A DNA stretch of 38,771 nucleotides from Lachnospiraceae bacterium (GCA_024684085.1 JAIKXM010000013.1:1-38771); one strand, 5' to 3'. Shown: positions 6,277 through 15,339, counted from the first letter of the stretch. Translations and numbers: made by a program. The notes: generated by a model not told the origin, from the sequence alone.

Positions 6277-8259
6277 ATGAATAAGAAACAGAAAAAAGTA
6301 TTGATCAGAATATGCATTACGATACTGATGCTTATATTGATAGTCAGTTCGATGCATTTTTGCGGTAATCTGATCGAGGACAGGCCGTTGCTGAAGCTCG
6401 CCATGTATATGATTCCTTATCTGACCATCGGTTATGATATCCTGCGAAAAGCATTCAGGGGTATCATCAAGCGTCAGTTGTTCGATGAGAGCTTCCTTAT
6501 GGCCGTTGCCACGATCGGCGCCATAGCCCTTGGCGAATATTTGGAAGGCGTTGCCGTTATGCTGTTCTATCAGATCGGCGAGCTGTTCCAGAGTTATGCG
6601 ATCGGCAAGAGCAGGCGCAATATCAGCGAACTGATGGATATAAGGCCGGATTATGCCAATCTTGTAACCGGCAACTCGGCATCAAGGGTGGATCCGGATG
6701 AAGTGAACATCGGTGATGTGATCGAGGTGGCTCCGGGTGAGAAGATTCCAATTGACGGTGTTGTCATTTTCGGAAAGTCGTCGCTCAACACCTCGGCTCT
6801 GACAGGTGAGAGCCTGCCGCGTGAAGTGACCGAAGGCTCGGAGGTAATGAGCGGCTGCATCAACATGACATCACTTATAAGGATCCGCACAACCAAGGAA
6901 TTCGGCGAGTCGACGGCATCCAAGATCCTCGAACTCGTTGAGAACGCAAGCTCACGCAAGTCAAAGTCCGAGAACTTTATCAGCAAGTTCGCGCGTATAT
7001 ATACACCGGCCGTGTGCATCGGCGCACTCGCACTGGCATTTCTTCCCCCCGTGATCATGATGCTCATGGGAAAAGATACCGACATTAAGACATGGGTACT
7101 CAGGGCTCTTACTTTTCTCGTGATAAGTTGTCCCTGCGCGCTGGTCATCAGCATACCTCTGAGCTTCTTTGCAGGAATCGGAGGAGCAGGCAGGCTCGGC
7201 ATACTGATCAAGGGCTCCAATTATATGGAGACTTTGGCCAAGACGGATGTTGTGGTCTTCGATAAGACGGGTACGATGACAAAGGGTGTCTTCGAGGTGA
7301 CGAAGGTTAAGAGCGTCGGCGTAAGTGAAGAGGAGTTATTAAGACTGACATCACTTGCCGAGAGTTATTCGACTCATCCGATCAGCAGGAGCATCATAGC
7401 TCATTATGAAGATAAGTATAAGACAGAGGTCTGTAAGGATAAGGTTCTGGAAGTTAACGAAGTCGGCGGTAAGGGAGTCAATGCCGTCATTGATGGACAT
7501 CAGGTGTCAGTCGGTAATGCGAAGTTAATGCATGATGAAGGTATTAACGCAGACGGATTATCGAAGGTTAATGGAGCAGGCGCTAACGGATCGGCAAGCA
7601 AAGACAAGGAAGCTTTTGATACGGCATTATCCGCAGAAGGCAGTAGTGCCCAGACCGGTACTGTCGTTCATGTGAGTATCGACGGTGCGTATGCCGGATA
7701 TATACTGATATCGGATGTTATTAAGGAAACTGCCGTGAGTGCGGTGGAGAGGCTCCGTAAGGCCGGAGTCGGAAAGCTTGTTATGCTGACCGGCGACAGT
7801 AAGGCAGCTGCGAATGAGATAGCCGATACCCTGAAGGTGGATGAGGTATACAGTGAACTGTTACCCGAAGATAAGGTAAGCCATGTTGAGGAACTTATGA
7901 CTGCAAAAAAGAGTGGCAGAAGCCTGTGTTTCGTGGGAGACGGTATCAATGATGCACCTGTTCTTGCGAGGGCTGATATAGGAATCGCCATGGGGGCTCT
8001 GGGATCGGATGCGGCGATCGAAGCGGCGGATGTTGTTCTTATGGATGATGATCCTGTTAAGATCGCATTAAGTATTAAGATCGCACGTAAATGCATCCGC
8101 ATAGTCTATGAAAATATATATTTCGCAATAGGTATCAAGGTGCTCTGCCTTATTCTCGGAGCATTGGGTATCGCCAATATGTGGTGGGCGATATTTGCGG
8201 ATGTGGGCGTTATGGTGCTGGCAGTGCTAAACGCAATCCGGGCACTTTTTAACAAATAG
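6277..8259 (+). CDS. Zn/Cd/Pb-transporting P1B-type ATPase
   Basis: A 660-aa P-type ATPase of the ZntA/CadA class that exports divalent soft metals at the cost of ATP. Visible motifs are TGES at 176-179 (actuator), CPC at 285-287 (membrane metal site), the phosphorylated D329 in DKTGT, a late GDGINDAP starting at 554, and a C-terminal WWAIFADVGV segment whose Asp matches the ZntA metal-site aspartate. This membrane signature points to Zn/Cd/Pb rather than Cu. There is no N-terminal HMA domain; the preceding gene supplies one in trans. The nucleotide-binding domain contains a Gly/Ser/Asn-rich insert at about residues 422-463. The start is ATG 6277, although its ribosome binding site is weak. 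Confidence 0.93.
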   Translation: MNKKQKKVLIRICITILMLILIVSSMHFCGNLIEDRPLLKLAMYMIPYLTIGYDILRKAFRGIIKRQLFDESFLMAVATIGAIALGEYLEGVAVMLFYQIGELFQSYAIGKSRRNISELMDIRPDYANLVTGNSASRVDPDEVNIGDVIEVAPGEKIPIDGVVIFGKSSLNTSALTGESLPREVTEGSEVMSGCINMTSLIRIRTTKEFGESTASKILELVENASSRKSKSENFISKFARIYTPAVCIGALALAFLPPVIMMLMGKDTDIKTWVLRALTFLVISCPCALVISIPLSFFAGIGGAGRLGILIKGSNYMETLAKTDVVVFDKTGTMTKGVFEVTKVKSVGVSEEELLRLTSLAESYSTHPISRSIIAHYEDKYKTEVCKDKVLEVNEVGGKGVNAVIDGHQVSVGNAKLMHDEGINADGLSKVNGAGANGSASKDKEAFDTALSAEGSSAQTGTVVHVSIDGAYAGYILISDVIKETAVSAVERLRKAGVGKLVMLTGDSKAAANEIADTLKVDEVYSELLPEDKVSHVEELMTAKKSGRSLCFVGDGINDAPVLARADIGIAMGALGSDAAIEAADVVLMDDDPVKIALSIKIARKCIRIVYENIYFAIGIKVLCLILGALGIANMWWAIFADVGVMVLAVLNAIRALFNK

Positions 8260-8327
8260 ATCGATTGCGCAAGGGCAATTTGTGTAAGGGCGACAGGGGA
8301 ACACCCGGCGTATAAAGGTGGAATGAA

Positions 8328-8702
8328 ATGAACAAAGAATGTGAATTGGATATATGTGATGTTACGGAAGTGCATCCGCTTGCTCTGAGCAAGGTCAGAG
8401 AAGCAATGCCACAGGAGGATCTGATCATTGATCTTGCGGAACTCTACAAGGTCTTCGGAGACTCAACAAGGTTAAGGATACTCTTTGTCCTGCTGGAGGA
8501 AGAAGTGTGCGTATGTGATCTGGCTGAGATACTCAATATGAATCAGTCGGCGATATCGCATCAGCTGAGGATACTCAAGCAGAATAAGCTTGTAAAGAGC
8601 AGGCGCAATGGCAAGTCGGTCTTCTATTCGCTCGCTGATGATCATGTACGTACAATAATCGATCAGGGACGCGATCATCTCGAAGAAGATGAGATGGCTT
8701 GA
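8328..8702 (+). CDS. ArsR-family metal-responsive repressor (CadC/SmtB type)
   Basis: A 124-aa winged-helix repressor. The recognition helix region is LNMNQSAISHQLRILKQNKLV (about 69-89). It carries two potential metal sites. The CadC-like alpha3N site comprises C5 and C10 in the N-terminal arm with C61 and C63 in EVCVCDL. The SmtB-like alpha5 site comprises D104, H106, H117 and E120, with spacing that matches the known SmtB site. Metal binding should release DNA and derepress the operon. The ATG at 8328 follows AAAGGTGG by about 6 bases. As last gene of the unit it likely represses the promoter at 5799 through the inverted repeat at 5831-5864. Confidence 0.93.
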   Translation: MNKECELDICDVTEVHPLALSKVREAMPQEDLIIDLAELYKVFGDSTRLRILFVLLEEEVCVCDLAEILNMNQSAISHQLRILKQNKLVKSRRNGKSVFYSLADDHVRTIIDQGRDHLEEDEMA

Positions 8703-8704
8703 TA

Positions 8705-8733
8705 TTGACGCTCTCTTTTCGTGGGAGTAAAAT
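8705..8733 (+). promoter_or_regulatory. Promoter after arsR, upstream of a structured leader
   Basis: TTGACG at 8705-8710 and TAAAAT at 8728-8733, with a 17-base spacer, begin right after the arsR stop codon. It should start transcription near 8740 and would drive the small FakA-like gene and the aquaporin. Confidence 0.7.
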
Positions 8734-8739
8734 GACTAA

Positions 8740-8820
8740 TGGAAACTAAGGCGACTCGGAGCATCATCCGACAATACTTAGTAAAGTAAACGAGAGTTCA
8801 CAGTAGGATCCGTTTTTTAT
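8740..8820 (+). ncRNA. Structured 5' leader ahead of the FakA-like gene and aquaporin
   Basis: From the predicted start, the RNA can fold into nested stems ACTAAG (8745-8750)/CTTAGT (8777-8782) and TCGGA (8756-8760)/TCCGA (8767-8771). A GGATCCG segment then runs into TTTTTT at 8813-8818. The downstream part lacks a convincing terminator stem, so this is not a clear riboswitch. I do not recognise a named RNA family. The remaining leader to the ATG at 8907 is AT-rich. Confidence 0.35.
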
Positions 8821-8906
8821 TGGTGCGTACATTATGCACTATATTACAAAAACGTACATCCTAAATATTTAATCAGATCAGAATAATATATTAGAGGAGA
8901 AGACAT

Positions 8907-9197
8907 ATGGGAGTTAATAGTATTGATGCAGAAGATGATCAGTTCGCATATCGTTATGATACGCAGCTGCTTATTGACAGAAGAGACGAGGATCTTGATG
9001 AGGATGCAATAAGTGATTACATCACAGAGCATTTTGAGGGCAATTCGCTTATTGCGGCAGGAGATGAAGATCTGATCAAGATTCATTTCCATACCAATGA
9101 GCCTTGGAAGATCCTTGAATATTGTAATTCCATCGGAGAGATCTATGATATCGTTGTAGAGGATATGATACGTCAGTCTGATGGGCTTCAGGGATAA
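8907..9197 (+). CDS. Stand-alone FakA/DAK-type middle domain protein
   Basis: A 96-aa protein resembling the central section of the fatty-acid kinase subunit FakA (also annotated as dihydroxyacetone kinase-like), usually about 550 aa. The diagnostic stretch is LIKIHFHTNEPWKILEY at 56-72, with the HxH pair H60 and H62 corresponding to the HVHTNDPG motif of FakA. Where FakA has YCTEF before this motif, this protein has YDTQ (residues 17-20), so the cysteine I recall as a zinc ligand is replaced by Asp. The kinase (DhaL) and C-terminal domains are absent. It has its own AGAGGAGA ribosome binding site and ends with a proper stop, so it looks like a real small gene rather than debris. The partner and substrate are unknown; the next gene is an aquaporin. 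Confidence 0.7.
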   Translation: MGVNSIDAEDDQFAYRYDTQLLIDRRDEDLDEDAISDYITEHFEGNSLIAAGDEDLIKIHFHTNEPWKILEYCNSIGEIYDIVVEDMIRQSDGLQG

Positions 9198-9256
9198 ACA
9201 GGGAGTTATTGGTTGAAGCCAAATATAATAATTCTTTTAAAGGAGGGTATTCAGTA

Positions 9257-9949
9257 ATGAAGAAGTATGTTGCAGAATGTATTGGAACGGCGGTGCTCGT
9301 GACTATGGGGTGCGGAACCGCAATGCTGGTTGGATGTGATGCCGCAAGCGGAAGCGGATATCTGCTTACTGCACTTGCCTTCGGTCTTTCAATAGTGGCT
9401 ATGGCTTATTCCATCGGTAATATATCCGGATGTCATGTTAATCCGGCGGTTTCACTTGCTGTTCTGATCTCAGGCGGAATGAATGTTAAGGAATTTATCG
9501 GTTATGTGGTTGCTCAGGTGATCGGTGCTTTCTGCGGAAGCGCGATCCTTATGGGAATCTGGTCATCCGGAATGGTTGAGGATATGACCGGAGGATACGG
9601 AGCTAACGGACTTGCCGGAGTTAATAACAGCGTTTTTGCCGGACTTTTGGTAGAGGTTGTTCTTACATTCATCTTCGTAATGGCTATTATGGGTGTAACT
9701 TCCAAGAAGGCAGGACACGGTTCATTTGGCGGACTCGTGATCGGTCTTACACTTACATTTGTACATATCCTTGGTATAGGTCTTACAGGTACAAGTGTTA
9801 ACCCTGCAAGAAGTATCGCACCTGCTGTATTCGCAGCGATCGCAGGCAACACAGATCCTATAGCAAGCCTTTGGGTATTTATCGTTGGACCTCTTGTCGG
9901 AGCAGCTCTTGCAGCTTGCGTATACAAGGCATTAGAGGGCAAAGAATAA
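9257..9949 (+). CDS. Aquaporin (MIP family, AqpZ-type)
   Basis: A 230-aa six-helix channel protein with both NPA boxes, GCHVNPAVSLA and TSVNPARSIAPA. The helix before the second box reads LTFVHILGIGLTGTSVNPARS, which aligns with the AqpZ segment that supplies the His, Thr and Arg of the water selectivity filter; GlpF-type facilitators have Gly and NPARD here. A water channel is therefore more likely than a glycerol facilitator. ATG 9257 is chosen because AAGGAGGG lies 10 bases upstream; an upstream in-frame start would add 16 hydrophilic residues ahead of the first membrane helix. It follows the FakA-like gene by about 60 bases and ends with a strong terminator, so the two are probably one transcript. 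Confidence 0.92.
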   Translation: MKKYVAECIGTAVLVTMGCGTAMLVGCDAASGSGYLLTALAFGLSIVAMAYSIGNISGCHVNPAVSLAVLISGGMNVKEFIGYVVAQVIGAFCGSAILMGIWSSGMVEDMTGGYGANGLAGVNNSVFAGLLVEVVLTFIFVMAIMGVTSKKAGHGSFGGLVIGLTLTFVHILGIGLTGTSVNPARSIAPAVFAAIAGNTDPIASLWVFIVGPLVGAALAACVYKALEGKE

Positions 9950-9980
9950 ATAACGATCTTCAGACTAAGAGAAAGAAAAC

Positions 9981-10024
9981 AAGCCATGCGGGAGCAAAAA
10001 ATGTTCTCGCATGGCTTTTATTTC
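9981..10024 (+). terminator. Rho-independent terminator after the aquaporin
   Basis: A 15-bp stem, AAGCCATGCGGGAGC (9981-9995) with GTTCTCGCATGGCTT (10003-10017), including two G-U pairs, a 7-base loop and a T-rich tail TTTATTT. Confidence 0.9.
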
Positions 10025-10050
10025 ATTCAGCGGCAAAACGGCGCATATTC

Positions 10051-10079
10051 TTGTGTAATAAGCTGATAAATGATACAAT
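10051..10079 (+). promoter_or_regulatory. Promoter of the large secreted protein gene
   Basis: TTGTGT at 10051-10056 and TACAAT at 10074-10079 with a 17-base spacer. The start would be near 10086, leaving a leader of about 70 bases before the ATG at 10158. Confidence 0.6.
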
Positions 10080-10157
10080 GATGCTATTCTTTGAACCGAC
10101 TTTTATGGGGGGAATAAAAGGGGCTCAATATTTTTTGTACCCGGAAAGGAGAGTTAT

Positions 10158-13100
10158 ATGAGTAGAGGTATTAAGCTCCTGCTTGCCAGAGTGTTATGTG
10201 CGGTAATGATATTCCAGAGCGTTGCAGTCGATGGAATATATGCACAGGCAGCAGAGAATGAGAGCAACATTATTGTTGAATCTCTTGGTGATGAAGATTC
10301 TGCGATCGCTGCAGATGTGATCGATGAATCAGTGACAGACGATGGCTTTGCTGTTGAGGTTGTTCAGGATGAGACAGAGACAGAAGAGGCAACCGTCATT
10401 GAGACTGAAACGGATTCAGATATGACAGATGTGTCAGTTGAGGAATATTCACGAGAATTGCTCGCTGAAGATGAAACAGTGACCGAAGAGCCTGTTACCG
10501 AAGAACAGGTTGGGGATTATTATGGCGAGATAATGCAGTGGTCTGATATTCCCGGTGAACTGGGATTTGAGTTCAATTGTCATAGATTCGAGGAAATATA
10601 CGGAGATACCAAAGCATTCAGTAATGAATATCTTTTAGAGTGTATCAATTACTGGAAGGTTAATTATAACGGAACAGAAGGTGTTCTTAGCGGTGCGAGG
10701 GTTGAATTGCCCAAAACCGGTTCCGGTGACATGGAGATAAACGGCGAGATCTTTGATGCCGTTGTATCACTTTCACAGAATCCCAGGATATCGATCGGAC
10801 CAGCCTTTGGAATGAATTATATGTTTGACAATATCGGCTGGTATTATAGTTGTAATGATCTCTCGAAGAGAGTAAGTACTACTTATAAGGTTGCATATAG
10901 TCTTACAGATAAAGGTGGAATGTGCTTTAGATATACCGGAGATCCTCTTTATGATCCGGAGAATGAGATTCTTTCACTTACGATCCTCGGTTCTGAAGAA
11001 CTCGCCGGGTTTTATTCCGGAGCTACGGGAGAGATCATGGGTAAATTCTTCTATGTAGATGCCAAGGGTAATCCTACTGCTTTTGCAGACGGAGATTTCT
11101 TTGCCCGCATCAATACAGAGAATCCCATTGATTCATTCATGGATTTTCAGAATGTTACAGCATTTACAGATGAAGTAACACCTATCCCTTGCGGATGGCT
11201 TGAAGAGGACAGATGTGTGAATGACGAAGAAGATACCATGACATGGCTTCAGACAGGAATGCCCGTGACATGGAATGATTCGATCGTCTGGAAGGCATTA
11301 TACGGCGGTAATCTGCTTGAGATAAACGGTAAGCAGATCAGATATCTGGCACAGGGTGAGTTCTGTGTACTTGGTACTTATACTGATAATAATGTGAATA
11401 AAACTGTGGCCGTTATGGGTCATATCGATAACAGGATAAAGGGCATCAAGTTTATTGAAGACGAGATCGTTGTCGAAGGTAAATACGAGAATAACAGGAT
11501 AGGTGATCCGATCATCTATGATGCTGTACATCCTTATTACACCATATATCCTTCGGGAGCAGACTATGACAGGGTCAATCTTCTTCAGTATGAGTATTCG
11601 ATCGTAACCCCTGAAGGTGATGTTCCTTTTATGAGATCAGATACTGTTGTCTTTGGAGAGGACGATCTTAGAAGAGTATTGAGATGTGGTTCGGACGACG
11701 ATGTGCTTGCAGTCGGAATCGATAGAAACGGACACTATACAGACGAGTTTTACGGTTTGAGAGCCGGAGAAGTAACGCTGAAGATAACTCTCTATCAGAT
11801 GGATGGAGACAGTCGTGCTAAGGATAATGAGGGTAAGGATGTAATCCTGTCTACAGATACCGTGATCGTTAAGGTCAAGGATCCTGTTCCGGTGATCGAC
11901 AATATCCCTGACGATTATTATCCTAATGATCTTGTAGCTCTTGTAGGTGTGGATCAGACACTTGCGGATATCGATTTGTCTTCCTATAAGCCAATTGAGG
12001 GCCTTTCATGGAAGTTCAAGGATCCCGGTACAAGTATAGCCAAGTATGCCAAGAATGAGTCATGTGACTTCCCGGCCATCTGTGTGCTGGATCTGGGAAA
12101 TGGCAAGAAGTATGAGCTGGAAACGGTTATAACTGTATCGATATTCGATCTGTCCAAGATGAAGACCGATATAGTGGTATCGAATGAATTATCTTATCTG
12201 ACATATAGGATCGCCGATAAAGTGTGTGTCGGCGATACCTTTACGGCGGAACTTGCGGAACGTCCCGATGACTATGCAAGGCGAATCGGACGTAAGCCTG
12301 AGATAGAAGCAGCAGTACAGAATAGATTCGATTCGGGAGAATTAAAGATAGTATGGACTACCGATATACCATATCTTGAGGCTTCATCTGAAGAAGAGCA
12401 GACAGAATATGCATATCAGTGCGAGAACACATACATACTTCCGGGTAAGGATTCCGAAGATGCGACCAATAAAGCCAATTACCTTAAAAACATAGGTAAA
12501 CATACTATAACGGCTTCCATAATGGCCGGAAATAAAGCTATCAAACAATTTAAGACAGTTATCACTATCTTCGGCGACGGAGTTCTGAGAGCAGAATGTA
12601 TAGAGTATCCACAGTATGACGAAGAAAATGGATGTTTCATTATAAGACAGATCTATGAGGATTCTTACTATAAGGTAAAAAAGGTTAAGGTCTCTGACGC
12701 TAAGATAGCCAAGGCAGGAAAACCCGAATATGTAGAAGGCAGTATCGAAGAGACTAAGTATGTCGATATTAAGATCCCTGTTACCAGGGTGGGTTATGGA
12801 AATGTCGGTTTTGAATTTACATTTGATGATGCTGCAGCTACCACTCTGACAGCGGAGAAACTGTTTGTAGACTATATTCCTAAGGCTATACCCAGCAAGA
12901 CTACGATCAATATAATGGTTGATGAGGATTCTCCATTATTATATGGTCAATTGTGGGCTATGATGCCCTCCGATGGTAGTCTTGAGCTTACCGATGCGCA
13001 GAAGTCCGCAATGGGCAAGCCTTCTCTTGCAGGTGCTGATAAGGATAAGTTTGAACTTAAGACCGGTAATTATTTCTTTGGTTCAGGCGAAGAATACATG

Positions 13101-14969
13101 TGTGCAAGGGTTGTAATAGCACCTGTCGATGATAATCTGAAGAAGGGTAATTATAACGTTGGCCTCCTTCTCAATTACTACGATGCGAACAGAGATTTAA
13201 AGCAGATAACGATCAATTATAAGATATCCGTTGTTGCACAGGCACCAAAGGTAACAGCCAAGGTTACAAAAAAATATAATGAATATTATACAGCACATAC
13301 CTCAGAAGAATGTGAAAACGGTAATGCTGAGATCACAATAAGAGTACCGGATATGCCGAAAGATATCACATTGACCGGTGCAAGTGATTTTGAGGTAGAT
13401 GATTGGTATATGACAGGCTCTAATTCGGCTGTTGTTGTGACATGTCCGAAAGAGGGGGTAAGTACTGTTAGCAATTTCAATGATACCCTTGAGGTTACAT
13501 TAGAAGGATATAAGCCCATTAAAGTTCCCGTTAAGATCACTAAGGAGTCAAAAGCTCCCAAGATCACAATGGAGAGAAAGAGCGACACTTTATATACTTA
13601 TGCCGGGATCATGGAGACTACAGTCGGTGTTGTAGATGACAATGGATCCTATTACGGTCTGGATGATTCCGCCGACTTTGGCATTGATCCTGACGCAGCC
13701 AAGATCTCTTACGTTGCCAAGAGCGGTAAGGTAGCGATCGGCAGTGAAGAAAAGGCCGTTGACACCGGCAAGAATAGCTATAAGGTGTCATTGGCAGGCG
13801 GTAAATTACGCATTAAGCTCGATCCTTCGGCTAAGCCTGTTAAGGCTGATAAGATGACATTTGAAGTTACGCCGCCTTACGGAACTAAGGCCGTTACGGT
13901 TAATTACAGTATCAGTGTGGCTGAGTATCCTGAGATATCAGTTGTGGCCAATAAGCTTAACATCAATAAGAATGCCGCAGCTTATAAGGCTGATGTTGCG
14001 GTTGCCAGGGTATCGCTTAAGGATTCGGTTCAGAGTCTTGAGGGAGATAACTTCAGTGTTACCGTAACAGGTGCCGACAAGACTACGATCCAGGCGCTCT
14101 CAGACGGTATTGTGTATGTAGAGGCTTATCCTTACGAGGGTGATCACTCTTATGCTGTCAATGTCGGATTCAACAGCAAGCCTTCGGCATTCAAAGCAAA
14201 GAAGCTGAGCTTCAATGTTAACGCTTCTTATAATGGATATTCCAATATGACAGGTAAGTTCACAGTATCTGTTATAGACAAAGCTCCGGCAAAATGTATT
14301 ACCGCCAAGATGAAGGGCTCTATTGATGTATTGGATAGAGAGAATAGCTGTATTACTGTAACAGCCAAGAACACCGGTCTTAACGGTGAAATAGTATATT
14401 CTTATCTTGAAGGTGACGATGCGAGATTATTTGAAGCTTATAATCACGGAGATAAAATGGAGATATATGCCGCTCCACGAGCAGCACTGTATCTGAGCAG
14501 GACATATACGGTCACTCCTGTATATAAGATAGCGAGCAGGCATGAGAATATAACCGTTAAGGGTACACCGCTTAAGATCAAGGTTAAACAGGGTAAGCCC
14601 AAGGTTGTCGTTGAAAACGCCAAAACGCCAAATGATATAACCTATGCAAATAATTATTGCGAATATACCGTTACAGTTACGGACGGACTCCGTGATCTGT
14701 ATATGGATAAGATAACGGCGGATAATACTAAAGAGTTTTCATGTGACGCCGGAATCGTGTGGGAAAAAAAGGACGCTTCATTTAAGATGTTACCTCAGGC
14801 GTCGGTGGATCTGGTGCCTTCGGCTTACGGATATAATTCCCTCAAAGTAGGCAAGACTTATTCTATAAAGGTAAAAATATATCTTAGGGATGCAGCTCTT
14901 GATTCCAAACCTATAGAGACTACGATTAAAGTTAAGGTATCGGAGAAGCCGGGATTAATAATCAGTTGA
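10158..14969 (+). CDS. Large secreted multi-domain beta-rich protein, function unknown
   Basis: A 1603-aa protein with an N-terminal signal peptide (basic start, hydrophobic core about 7-25, probable cleavage near AQA-AE at 30-33). Residues of about 35-115 form an acidic Thr/Glu-rich linker. A unique region of about 115-900 follows, which I do not recognise. The last 600 residues appear to be tandem immunoglobulin-like beta domains: a similar boundary (hydrophobic-charged strand followed by a short turn containing Pro) recurs near residues 1023, 1127, 1253, 1371, 1476 and 1594, spaced 104-126 residues. There is no LPXTG sorting signal, C-terminal membrane helix, S-layer homology or dockerin domain that I can see, so it is either released or held non-covalently. 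The ATG has GGAAAGGAG before it. It is monocistronic, flanked by its own promoter and a terminator. Confidence 0.75.
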   Translation: MSRGIKLLLARVLCAVMIFQSVAVDGIYAQAAENESNIIVESLGDEDSAIAADVIDESVTDDGFAVEVVQDETETEEATVIETETDSDMTDVSVEEYSRELLAEDETVTEEPVTEEQVGDYYGEIMQWSDIPGELGFEFNCHRFEEIYGDTKAFSNEYLLECINYWKVNYNGTEGVLSGARVELPKTGSGDMEINGEIFDAVVSLSQNPRISIGPAFGMNYMFDNIGWYYSCNDLSKRVSTTYKVAYSLTDKGGMCFRYTGDPLYDPENEILSLTILGSEELAGFYSGATGEIMGKFFYVDAKGNPTAFADGDFFARINTENPIDSFMDFQNVTAFTDEVTPIPCGWLEEDRCVNDEEDTMTWLQTGMPVTWNDSIVWKALYGGNLLEINGKQIRYLAQGEFCVLGTYTDNNVNKTVAVMGHIDNRIKGIKFIEDEIVVEGKYENNRIGDPIIYDAVHPYYTIYPSGADYDRVNLLQYEYSIVTPEGDVPFMRSDTVVFGEDDLRRVLRCGSDDDVLAVGIDRNGHYTDEFYGLRAGEVTLKITLYQMDGDSRAKDNEGKDVILSTDTVIVKVKDPVPVIDNIPDDYYPNDLVALVGVDQTLADIDLSSYKPIEGLSWKFKDPGTSIAKYAKNESCDFPAICVLDLGNGKKYELETVITVSIFDLSKMKTDIVVSNELSYLTYRIADKVCVGDTFTAELAERPDDYARRIGRKPEIEAAVQNRFDSGELKIVWTTDIPYLEASSEEEQTEYAYQCENTYILPGKDSEDATNKANYLKNIGKHTITASIMAGNKAIKQFKTVITIFGDGVLRAECIEYPQYDEENGCFIIRQIYEDSYYKVKKVKVSDAKIAKAGKPEYVEGSIEETKYVDIKIPVTRVGYGNVGFEFTFDDAAATTLTAEKLFVDYIPKAIPSKTTINIMVDEDSPLLYGQLWAMMPSDGSLELTDAQKSAMGKPSLAGADKDKFELKTGNYFFGSGEEYMCARVVIAPVDDNLKKGNYNVGLLLNYYDANRDLKQITINYKISVVAQAPKVTAKVTKKYNEYYTAHTSEECENGNAEITIRVPDMPKDITLTGASDFEVDDWYMTGSNSAVVVTCPKEGVSTVSNFNDTLEVTLEGYKPIKVPVKITKESKAPKITMERKSDTLYTYAGIMETTVGVVDDNGSYYGLDDSADFGIDPDAAKISYVAKSGKVAIGSEEKAVDTGKNSYKVSLAGGKLRIKLDPSAKPVKADKMTFEVTPPYGTKAVTVNYSISVAEYPEISVVANKLNINKNAAAYKADVAVARVSLKDSVQSLEGDNFSVTVTGADKTTIQALSDGIVYVEAYPYEGDHSYAVNVGFNSKPSAFKAKKLSFNVNASYNGYSNMTGKFTVSVIDKAPAKCITAKMKGSIDVLDRENSCITVTAKNTGLNGEIVYSYLEGDDARLFEAYNHGDKMEIYAAPRAALYLSRTYTVTPVYKIASRHENITVKGTPLKIKVKQGKPKVVVENAKTPNDITYANNYCEYTVTVTDGLRDLYMDKITADNTKEFSCDAGIVWEKKDASFKMLPQASVDLVPSAYGYNSLKVGKTYSIKVKIYLRDAALDSKPIETTIKVKVSEKPGLIIS

Positions 14970-15128
14970 TCACATTTTTCGGCTGCATAAGTGCTGTCAT
15001 CTGATAGTTCAAACGGTCGGAATGATTGGCTAATATTGTGTTATTTTTTGGTAGTATTTTTGTATTTATAGCGGGGGATTTTTGATAGCATATTCGTAGA
15101 GGAAATGTTAATCATTTCCTTCAAATTC

Positions 15129-15197
15129 CCCTTTTACACAACTGAGATGCCGTAAAACTAATGTTTTACGGCATCCCTTGTTATAGGGGATATTTTT
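15129..15197 (+). terminator. Probable terminator after the large secreted protein
   Basis: A perfect 13-bp stem, GATGCCGTAAAAC (15146-15158) and GTTTTACGGCATC (15163-15175), with a 4-base loop. It is enclosed by CCCC (15129-15132) and GGGG (15187-15190), after which the sequence becomes T-rich (ATATTTTTATTT). The T-run does not abut the inner stem, so efficiency is uncertain. Confidence 0.6.
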
Positions 15198-15310
15198 ATT
15201 TCTGTCCCGATCGGCTGTCCAAAAAGGGCAGGAGATATTAAGTCAATATAGGAAAAATCCATAATAAAAAGCTTTTTATGATCAAGGTGATCTGCAACGT
15301 CCTTGAATAA

Positions 15311-15339
15311 TTCAATTCTTATTCCAAAGCCGATATAAT
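15311..15339 (+). promoter_or_regulatory. Promoter for the 160-aa protein, tetR and possibly purL
   Basis: TTCAAT at 15311-15316 and TATAAT at 15334-15339 with a 17-base spacer. Transcription would start near 15346, about 110 bases before the first ATG at 15458. Confidence 0.5.

Noticed and set aside
9257-9949. Glycerol facilitator GlpF
   Set aside because: The filter region has the AqpZ-like VHILGIGLTGTSVNPARS instead of the GlpF form with Gly and NPARD; a water channel fits better, though substrate range is not proven.
13861-14067. Open frames within the large secreted protein and in purL on the same strand
   Set aside because: They are short out-of-frame shadows with Arg/Leu-rich composition and no start signals.
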